Positions 25,276 to 31,917 of a stretch of 45,080 nt of DNA are shown one piece after another; the stretch's first letter is position 1, and every line of letters starts with the position of its first letter. The stretch is from CAZVAR01 sp964625225 (GTDB lineage: Bacteria; Pseudomonadota; Alphaproteobacteria; JAJUGE01), in the NCBI GenBank assembly GCA_964625225.1, contig CAZVAR010000012.1:1-45080 (forward strand). The letters are read 5' to 3'. The position numbers were made by a program, and so were the translations under genes. A model generated the notes under the pieces. That model was not told where the DNA came from. It saw only the letters and a list, made by a program, of their open reading frames with translations, and did no database searches.

Positions 25276-25692
25276 ATGCCACCGCCACCCACGGGAAATC
25301 CCGACGCAGGACTGACCATCGTCTACGACGGCGAGTGCCCGTTCTGCACCCGTTACGTCAAGCTCATGCGCCTGCGCCGAGCCGTCGGACCGGTCCGTCT
25401 GGTGAACGCGCGCGACGACGACCCGTTGGTTCGGGAGCTCTGGCGGGACGGTTACGACCTCGACGAAGGCATGATGGCGATCTACGGCGGTACCCGGTAC
25501 TACGGCGCCGACTGCCTCGTGCTGCTCTCGGCGCTTAGTTCCGGCTCGAACCTCTTCAGCCGGGCTTGCGCGGTCGTCTTTCGATATCCCCGCATCGCGG
25601 GAGCGCTCTATCCGGTTCTCAAGTTCGGACGCTCGGTCACCCTGGCGGCGCTCGGTCGATCCCGGCTGAACCGCAAGGCGCTGGGCCGGTAG
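25276..25692 (+). CDS. DCC-family thiol-disulfide oxidoreductase-like protein (DUF393)
   Basis: A 138-residue protein with the family signature YDGECPFCTRYV, giving a thioredoxin-like C21-x-x-C24. The rest (VRLVNARDD, then YYGADCLVLLSALSS) fits the DUF393/DCC fold. No signal peptide is visible, so the CxxC is probably cytoplasmic or membrane-associated. Such proteins are frequently next to, or fused with, HTTM membrane proteins, as here, where the HTTM-like gene starts 22 bases downstream. The biochemical role of the family is not well established. It is the first gene of the redox cassette. Confidence 0.85.
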   Translation: MPPPPTGNPDAGLTIVYDGECPFCTRYVKLMRLRRAVGPVRLVNARDDDPLVRELWRDGYDLDEGMMAIYGGTRYYGADCLVLLSALSSGSNLFSRACAVVFRYPRIAGALYPVLKFGRSVTLAALGRSRLNRKALGR

Positions 25693-25714
25693 TCCGCGGC
25701 GTGGGGAGGCAAAA

Positions 25715-27178
25715 GTGACGATCGTCGAAGATTCGCTGGCCGACGCCCAACGTCCCCGTTCGCACGCCGCACTCCCGCAGACGGCTGCCATTCCGATCGA
25801 GCGCGTTGACGCGCTGGTCCTGTTCTCGATCTGCTGGGGTGCGGCCACGCTGTTCCACTCGATGGAGAACGTGTACCGGCTCGGGACCGAGCCGCTCCTG
25901 TTCGTCGCCCTGAACGGAACTGCGGCCCTGTTGGTATTCAACCCGCGCTCGGTGCCGCTCCTCTGCCTGCTCGCGGTGGCGCAGGTCATCGACTACGTCG
26001 CGATGCAGCCGCACCAATCCAACCACTACCTGATGATGCTGTTCACCAACGCCGCGATCCTGCTTTCGGCGGCGTTCGCGGCCGCCATGCGGGAGCCGGC
26101 GTCGTTCCGACGCGTCTTCTATGACGGATTCGCGCCGGCCGGGCGTTGGATCCTGTTGATCATGTATTTCTTCGGGATCTTTCATAAGATCAATACGGAC
26201 TTTCTTGATCCGCAGGTCAGTTGCGCGGTCGAACTCTATACCCGCATCGCGCATCACGTCGGATTGGCCGATTGGGTATTCGGAAAATATGCGGCGATCT
26301 ACACGACGTTCATCGCGGAGGGCCTCGCGATCGTCCTGTTGTTCACCAAGCGCTACAAGGTTTGGGGCTTCGTCATCGGGTTCGTGTTCCATACCCTGAT
26401 CGCGATCTCCGGATATGCCTTCTATATCGACTTCTCGGCGCTTGTGATCGCGCTCTACATGCTCTTCCTGCCGACGCAGTTCTACGAGCGCTGCCAGGAG
26501 GGCATCGAGCGGCTCGCCCCGCGCATCGGTATCGCCACGACGCAGCTCTGGTCTACTTGGCGGGGCCTGATGGGCATCACGGCGGGGTTGGTTCTCGCCG
26601 ACCTGGTCGTCTCGGAGATCGTCGGCGGGGCCGCCAGCCGCGTCTACTACCTGATGCCCGTATTCGTGATCTATGTCGGCCTACTCGCGTCCCTGCTGTT
26701 CTTTACCCTGGGCAGCTGCACCTATGAGGAAAGCGAACGATTCTTCCGGTTCCGCTACCGCTCCGTCGCGCTGATCCCAGCCATCTTCTTCCTGAACGGC
26801 TGGAGCCCTTACTGGGGCTTCAAGACCGAATCCTCGATCGCGATGTTCAGCAACCTGCACACCGAGGGCGGGGTCACCAACCATCTTCTCTTCCCGCGCC
26901 CGCCCTATCTGATCGACCATCAGAATCAACTCGTCCGCCTGATCTCGTCCAGCGATGCCCGATTGCAGCGCTACGCCGACGAGGGTTTCCAGTTCGTCGC
27001 CTTCGAATTCTGGCGCTATGTCGCGCGCCGCCCCGACATCGAGGTCACCTTCGATCGCGGCAACGGGCCCGAGAGCTTGGCCGCCGGCGAGCGGCCGCCT
27101 TATGCGGGAGGCTTCCTCGATCGTTTCGTGATGTTCAAGCCGGTGGACTTTCGGCGTCCCAAAGTGTGCACGCATTGA
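25715..27178 (+). CDS. HTTM-like multi-spanning membrane protein
   Basis: An integral membrane protein of 487 residues, starting at GTG 25715, with about nine or ten hydrophobic helices (for example LFVALNGTAALLVF, LLCLLAVAQVIDYV, FVIGFVFHTLIAISGYAFYI, YYLMPVFVIYVGLLASLLF). Key motifs are YFFGIFHKINTDFLDPQVS and, near residue 365-395, SPYWGFKTESSIAMFSNLH followed by TEGG. Both recall HTTM-domain proteins that accompany DCC proteins; the HTTM domain is shared with vitamin K-dependent gamma-carboxylase. The soluble C-terminal 100 residues probably face one side of the membrane. No heme motif (CxxCH) is present. Its function is unknown; a quinone- or thiol-linked membrane redox step is an inference. 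Confidence 0.75.
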   Translation: MTIVEDSLADAQRPRSHAALPQTAAIPIERVDALVLFSICWGAATLFHSMENVYRLGTEPLLFVALNGTAALLVFNPRSVPLLCLLAVAQVIDYVAMQPHQSNHYLMMLFTNAAILLSAAFAAAMREPASFRRVFYDGFAPAGRWILLIMYFFGIFHKINTDFLDPQVSCAVELYTRIAHHVGLADWVFGKYAAIYTTFIAEGLAIVLLFTKRYKVWGFVIGFVFHTLIAISGYAFYIDFSALVIALYMLFLPTQFYERCQEGIERLAPRIGIATTQLWSTWRGLMGITAGLVLADLVVSEIVGGAASRVYYLMPVFVIYVGLLASLLFFTLGSCTYEESERFFRFRYRSVALIPAIFFLNGWSPYWGFKTESSIAMFSNLHTEGGVTNHLLFPRPPYLIDHQNQLVRLISSSDARLQRYADEGFQFVAFEFWRYVARRPDIEVTFDRGNGPESLAAGERPPYAGGFLDRFVMFKPVDFRRPKVCTH

Positions 27179-27238
27179 CACCGACTCCGGATGCACGGGC
27201 GGAACGGTCGTCACCGATTTCGAGAGGGCCATGAGGCC

Positions 27239-28720
27239 ATGCGACATCCGCCAGGATGGCAGTCACTCGCGGCGATCGACGACCGCAGCTTCGATCTCGT
27301 CATCGTGGGCAGCGGCTTTGCCGGCTCCTTCTTCCTGCAAGAGTGGTTGAGGGCAGCTGCTCCCGGCGAGCGCGTGCTGGTCCTGGAGCGCGGCCCGTTC
27401 ATTTCCCACCAGCAGCAGGTCCGGGAGCGCCGCGGGTCGCCTGTCGAGGCGGCCGCGACCTATGTCCGCGCCGGCCCCGACCGAAAGTCGTGGGTCTTCA
27501 ATATCGGCTTCGGCGGCGGGTCGAACTGCTGGACCGGCAATGTACCGCGGCTTCTACCCGAGGACTTCCGCTTGGCATCGACCTACGGGGTCGGTCGTGA
27601 CTGGCCGCTGAGCTATGCCGAACTGGCGCCCTATTACGACGAAGTCGAGGCGACGATGGCCGTCGCCGGCCCGGCGGACGGCTCGCCCTTTCCGGACGTC
27701 CGTTGGTATCCGCAGCCCCCGCACCGGTTCAGTGATGCGGACGCCGCCCTGAAGCGCGCCTTTCCGGACCTGTTTTTCGCAACGCCGACCGCGCGTGCCA
27801 AGCTTCCGACCGAGGGCAGATCACCGTGCTGCGCCAACGGCGTCTGCTCGATCTGCCCGGTGGACGCCAAGTTCACGATCCAGAACGAGCTTCTGCACCT
27901 CTACGCGGACGAGCGGGTCACGCTCGTCACCGATGCCGAGGTGGTGGCGATAGAGACGGCGAACCGGACGGCCACCGGCGTCGTGGTGCGAACCGGCGGC
28001 GCAGAGCACCGAATCGCCGCAAGCTTCGTCGCGCTGGCGGCCAACGCGCTGTTCAATCCGCACATCCTGCTCCGCTCGGGGCTGGATCATCCCCTTCTCG
28101 GGCGACGCCTCAACGAGCAGCGTGGGATCATGGCGGACGTCCATCTCTCGGGGCTGAATGGCTACAATGGCGGCAGCTATGTGACCGGTCTCTCCTACCA
28201 TTTCTACGCCGGCGCCCACCGCCGTGAGCGTGCGGCGTGCCTGGTCGAACACGTCAACGTGGCACCGGTCCGTGCGCGGGCCGGAAAATGGTTCGACGCC
28301 ATACGGCTGTTCCTCATCTTCGAGGACCTGCCGGAAGAGCGGAACCGCGTCGCCCCGGCGGAGGACGGCGACCCCCGCCCGGCGGTGCATTATCACGGAC
28401 CCGGCGACTATCTGCAGCGCGGGATCGCGGCGGTTCAGGCGGACATCGGACGCCTTCTGGCGCCGCTCCCGGTCGAGGAGGTCATCTTCCACCCCGACCT
28501 GCGCGAAACCGAGTCCCATATCATCGGCACCGTCGTCATGGGTAACGAGCCCGCCGAGTCCGTGATCGATCGGCATCTTGTCCATCATCACGTCCGCAAT
28601 CTGGCCGTCCTCGGCAGCAGCAGCTTTCCGACATGCAGTCCCAGCAATCCCACCCTGACCCTCTCCGCCCTCTCCCTTTGGAGCGCACGCCATCTGCGGC
28701 GCTCCGCAAAGGAGGGGTGA
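27239..28720 (+). CDS. GMC-family FAD oxidoreductase with CC-x4-C-x2-C cluster
   Basis: A flavoprotein dehydrogenase, 493 residues from the ATG at 27239 (GAGG upstream; an ATG at 27191 is the alternative). The FAD loop is VIVGSGFAGSFF (G24-x-G26-xx-G29), and FGGGSNCWTGNVPRL is the second FAD motif. The C-terminal active-site region has SHIIGTVVMG with the catalytic His and FPTCSPSNPTLTLSALSL with the conserved Asn. C197, C198, C203 and C206 form CCANGVCSIC. A CC-x4-C arrangement holds a [3Fe-4S] cluster in FAD-dependent glucose dehydrogenase of Burkholderia cepacia. There is no signal peptide of its own. The sugar or alcohol substrate is unknown. The next gene follows after five bases. Confidence 0.88.
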   Translation: MRHPPGWQSLAAIDDRSFDLVIVGSGFAGSFFLQEWLRAAAPGERVLVLERGPFISHQQQVRERRGSPVEAAATYVRAGPDRKSWVFNIGFGGGSNCWTGNVPRLLPEDFRLASTYGVGRDWPLSYAELAPYYDEVEATMAVAGPADGSPFPDVRWYPQPPHRFSDADAALKRAFPDLFFATPTARAKLPTEGRSPCCANGVCSICPVDAKFTIQNELLHLYADERVTLVTDAEVVAIETANRTATGVVVRTGGAEHRIAASFVALAANALFNPHILLRSGLDHPLLGRRLNEQRGIMADVHLSGLNGYNGGSYVTGLSYHFYAGAHRRERAACLVEHVNVAPVRARAGKWFDAIRLFLIFEDLPEERNRVAPAEDGDPRPAVHYHGPGDYLQRGIAAVQADIGRLLAPLPVEEVIFHPDLRETESHIIGTVVMGNEPAESVIDRHLVHHHVRNLAVLGSSSFPTCSPSNPTLTLSALSLWSARHLRRSAKEG

Positions 28721-28725
28721 GGGCT

Positions 28726-29190
28726 ATGACGGCCTTGCGCCTCAGCAGGAGGGCCTTCCTTCGCAGCGCGGCCCTGGTCATCGCTGCGGCAGCCTCACCG
28801 CTGCGCCCCGCCGCCGCATCGCAGGCGGAGGACTTCACCCCGGTGGTCTCGGCCATCGTGCGCACCCACCTCCCGGAACTTGTCCACCGGGAGGAGGTGG
28901 TCCGGCGATTCACGGCCGACCTCCTCGCCAACATGCCCTATCTCGCCCGCGGCCAGGCGGTCCGGGTCGCCCGCTACGTCCCCGCGATCTTCACGCAGGG
29001 CTGGGTACGCGGCCTGCTGCCGGCCGGTAGCCGTGCGTCCATGGATCATGTGGAGCGCGAGATCCTGACCAAATACATGCTGTCGACCAACGTGCTCGAC
29101 GCCATGCAGGGCGGGCAACGCGAGGTCCGCTACATGGTCTTTGCCGACCCCTACGAGTTCGGCTGCACCAACCCGCTCGCCCGGATTTAG
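28726..29190 (+). CDS. Small Tat-signal protein, probable subunit of the GMC dehydrogenase
   Basis: A 154-residue exported protein. The N-terminus has a twin-arginine signal (LSRRAFLRSAALVIAAAAS) with an Ala-rich cleavage region. The mature 125 residues are largely helical (VVSAIVRTHLPELVHREEVV) and end with YMVFADPYEFGCTNPLARI. In FAD-dependent glucose, fructose and sorbitol dehydrogenases a small Tat-signal subunit carries the signal-less flavoprotein across the membrane. Gene order, the five-base gap and a strong GGAGGGG support that role here. Those systems also have a multiheme cytochrome c subunit, which is missing in this window. Confidence 0.8.
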   Translation: MTALRLSRRAFLRSAALVIAAAASPLRPAAASQAEDFTPVVSAIVRTHLPELVHREEVVRRFTADLLANMPYLARGQAVRVARYVPAIFTQGWVRGLLPAGSRASMDHVEREILTKYMLSTNVLDAMQGGQREVRYMVFADPYEFGCTNPLARI

Positions 29191-29215
29191 GCGACCGGCG
29201 CGGGGGGTCGGCGGG

Positions 29216-30190
29216 TCAGCGGGACTCGCCGGCCACCCGCCTGCCGCCGAGCTGCAGGCGCACGGGTGAGGTAACGCGCCGATAGAGCGACCGCAGCTTC
29301 CTCCGCACGATGTCGCTCTGCCGCAATGTGGTGCGATTGCCGGGATAGTACATGGCTCGCTCGTCCGTGCAGAAGACCGGGCGCCCGGACAGGTTGGCGA
29401 TCTCCGCGGCCTGGTGGGCGGCACTCTCGATGAACAGCCAGGCGTCGGTCCGACGATAGGCCTCCGCCTTGTGGCGCGCATGGATGTTGGCCCGGCGGCG
29501 CGCCTCGGCATCCGGCATGTCGAGCATGATCAGCGCGCGATATTCGATCCCGTGGCGTGCCAGCCACGCCTCGCATTCCGGACGATACTTCTCGAGCCGG
29601 CTGGTAACCAGCCAGCCCAATTGGACCCGCGACTGATAGCGGCAGTCGACGGTGGTCAGGAATTCCCGATAGCGCTCGCCGTCATCGTTCTCTTCGTCGG
29701 TCGGGTCGCGGCAGAGCACCCCATCGATATCGACACAGCAGTCCGGCAGGGCGGGGTGGTGCAACACGTTCCACTCGAACACCCTCGGATGCGGAATCGC
29801 CTCGTAATAATGATCGACCAGATCCCGTGTCTTCGGGTGGGCATAGACAACGCCGAATGCGATCCGGTGCGGCAATCCGGCCATGTCGATGCGGTCGCGC
29901 GTCCGGGCGAGTTCCTGCCCGGTATAGAGGCTGTCGTCCACCACGAGCACCTGCAGCGGCTGGTCCGATGGAAACCGGAGCGGGCGGCGGAACCGGAACC
30001 CGCCCGAGATCAGGCGTCCGTCCAGAAAGCCGTCCACGTCCGTAAACGGCAATCCAGTATGGAGGGAGATCAAATTCGCAACGAGCAGACCGCTGCGCGG
30101 AATCCCTACCACGAGGTCGATCCGATCGGGTAAGGAGCGGATCCAGCGAAGCACGTCCCTATTGAGATCGGCGATGCTTCGGTAATGCAT
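29216..30190 (-). CDS. Phosphoribosyltransferase-HAD fusion protein
   Basis: A two-domain cytoplasmic protein of 324 residues. The N-terminal half is a type I phosphoribosyltransferase fold with VVGIPRSGLLVANLI and the PRPP-binding loop VLVVDDSLYTGQEL (about 81-94, acidic pair D85-D86). The C-terminal half begins with CCVDIDGVLCRDPTDEEND, a HAD motif I with D154 and D156. It continues with LVTSRLEKYRPECEAWL and, further on, WLFIESAAHQAAEIANLSG, consistent with motifs II-IV. The ATG at 30190 is preferred over an upstream TTG. The domains suggest use or salvage of a phosphoribosylated nucleotide or sugar, but no substrate can be read. The gene converges on the redox cassette with 25 bases between the stops. 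Confidence 0.82.
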   Translation of the reverse strand: MHYRSIADLNRDVLRWIRSLPDRIDLVVGIPRSGLLVANLISLHTGLPFTDVDGFLDGRLISGGFRFRRPLRFPSDQPLQVLVVDDSLYTGQELARTRDRIDMAGLPHRIAFGVVYAHPKTRDLVDHYYEAIPHPRVFEWNVLHHPALPDCCVDIDGVLCRDPTDEENDDGERYREFLTTVDCRYQSRVQLGWLVTSRLEKYRPECEAWLARHGIEYRALIMLDMPDAEARRRANIHARHKAEAYRRTDAWLFIESAAHQAAEIANLSGRPVFCTDERAMYYPGNRTTLRQSDIVRRKLRSLYRRVTSPVRLQLGGRRVAGESR

Positions 30191-30304
30191 AAGGGCTCTC
30201 AACGACTACTGAACCGACCGTTCCCCACCGCCTAAAGGCCACCAGGCGGCGCCAGCTTGGGCTGACATTGCACGAATTTCTTTTCCGATCCATCGGCCGG
30301 CTAG

Positions 30305-30344
30305 CCCGAATGCGAGGGGATCGACCCGATTGCGAGGGGATCGA
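30305..30344. repeat. Two-copy 20-bp tandem repeat in a divergent promoter region
   Basis: Two adjacent copies of a 20-base unit (30305-30324 and 30325-30344) differ at one position. The core is TGCGAGGGGATCGA. A period of 20 bases is about two helical turns, which puts both copies on the same face of the DNA. They lie 115 bases before the PRTase-HAD start and 140 bases before the glycosyltransferase start. Confidence 0.6.
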
Positions 30345-30481
30345 AAGGCATATCTCCCGAAACGGTTGTTTCTGCCTGCCGCCGCCCCAGCATGGGTCGC
30401 GTCCCGATCCGCCCGCGCGAACCGCCCGGTGCCCGCGATCGGGGCTGCCCTTGCGACCTGTTCGAGGCCCGCCCTTCGCCC

Positions 30482-31903
30482 ATGGATATCGTCCAGTACA
30501 ACGCGCGCGACGTCGGCGGCCCGGCGACACTTGCCCTGACCCTCCACCGGGGCTTCGTCCGGCGGGGCAGTCGCTCCCGCCTCTATGTCGGCATACGGCA
30601 GACCGATGAGAACAGCTATGTCTATCCCCCGCTCGGCTTGCCCTCGCTTCCGGTGCTGCTCGACCATGCCGTCGCGCGATCGTGGCCGGCGCTCCCACGG
30701 TTTCCCGGTCGGGAGCGGCTGCGCATCGGCTTGAGCTGGCTCGCCAGGCCCTGGCTGGCGGCCGAGTGGTGGTGCGGGATCCAGGACGTCCATGCGCCGG
30801 CAGGGCGCGGACTCCGCACCCTGCGCCGGAGGCCGGACGTGATCCTTCTGCACAATTTGCACCCCGGCCTGTTCGACCTGCGCATCCTGCCCGATCTCGC
30901 CGCGATCGCCCCGGTCGTCATTGCCCTGCACGACCAGTGGCTCATGACCGGCCATTGCTCGCACACGCGGGGCTGTACGAACTGGCGGATCGGCTGCGGC
31001 GCCTGTCCGCATCTCGATACCTATCCCGGAATCCGCCGCGACGGCACAGTGATCAACGCCGCACGCAAGGCGGCGGTCTATGGTCGCAGCCGGTTTCACA
31101 TCGTTGCCCCGTGCCGCTGGATTCTGGATCAGGCGCGGCAATCCACGCTCTGGCCGAGCACGATCGACGCCAGAGTCATCCCTTCCGGCGTCGATCTCGG
31201 ACTATTCGCGCCGGGCGATCGCGCCCGGGCCCGAGCGCTACTGGGCCTTCCGCAGGATGCCGTGATCTTTCTTTTCGCCGCATTCGAGGCGCAGACAAAT
31301 AGCTTCAAGGATTACGATCTCCTGGTTGCGACGTTCGATCGCTTCGCCGCGCCCGACGGTCGGCCCGTGGTGTTCCTCGTGCTCGGCGACACCGCCTCGG
31401 AGCGCCGCCGCGGCCGCGTGCGCCTGATCCACCGGCCCTATACGGCCGCACCGCAATCCGTAGCGCTCCATTATCAGGCCGCCGACGTCTACCTCCACCC
31501 GGCCCGCGCCGAGACCTTTCCGGTGACCATCCTCGAGGCGCTCGCAAGCGGGCTTCCGGTCGTCGCCACCGCGGTCGGCGGAATCCCTGAGCAGGTGCTG
31601 CCGTTCGCAGCCCTCTCAACCGGGGCCGCCCGGTCCGACACCCGCCCGGCTCCGCACGAGGTGACCGGCGTGCTGCTGCGGAAAGGCGATCTCGTGGGCC
31701 TGCTGCGGGCCACCGAAATGCTGGCATCGAACCCGGAGCTGTGTCGACGGCTCGGCGAGAACGCCGCCGCCGATGCACGCCGGAGATTCGATCTCGAGGC
31801 GCAAATCGACGCATACCTCGCCTGGTTCGCGGAGATCGTTGCCGTCCGCTCCGGCAATCCGACCGGAGACCGCGAGGGCACGTCCCCGTGCCTCGTCCCG
31901 TGA
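30482..31903 (+). CDS. GT4-like glycosyltransferase with C-x7-C-x6-C-type motif
   Basis: A 473-residue GT-B enzyme. The ATG at 30482 is taken because MDIVQYNARDVGGPATLAL is the family N-terminus; the frame is open further upstream without homology. The motif HDQWLMTGHCSHTRGCTNW, then RIGCGACPHL, with several cysteines, is characteristic of a subgroup of capsule and colanic-acid GT4 enzymes. The donor side contains FLFAAFEAQTNSFKDYDLL, a PYTAAPQSVALHYQAADVYL region and the E-x7-E motif in PARAETFPVTILEALASGLP. It is probably co-transcribed with the ABC exporter 14 bases downstream. Confidence 0.9.
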   Translation: MDIVQYNARDVGGPATLALTLHRGFVRRGSRSRLYVGIRQTDENSYVYPPLGLPSLPVLLDHAVARSWPALPRFPGRERLRIGLSWLARPWLAAEWWCGIQDVHAPAGRGLRTLRRRPDVILLHNLHPGLFDLRILPDLAAIAPVVIALHDQWLMTGHCSHTRGCTNWRIGCGACPHLDTYPGIRRDGTVINAARKAAVYGRSRFHIVAPCRWILDQARQSTLWPSTIDARVIPSGVDLGLFAPGDRARARALLGLPQDAVIFLFAAFEAQTNSFKDYDLLVATFDRFAAPDGRPVVFLVLGDTASERRRGRVRLIHRPYTAAPQSVALHYQAADVYLHPARAETFPVTILEALASGLPVVATAVGGIPEQVLPFAALSTGAARSDTRPAPHEVTGVLLRKGDLVGLLRATEMLASNPELCRRLGENAAADARRRFDLEAQIDAYLAWFAEIVAVRSGNPTGDREGTSPCLVP

Positions 31904-31917
31904 CGGAACCCTGACGA

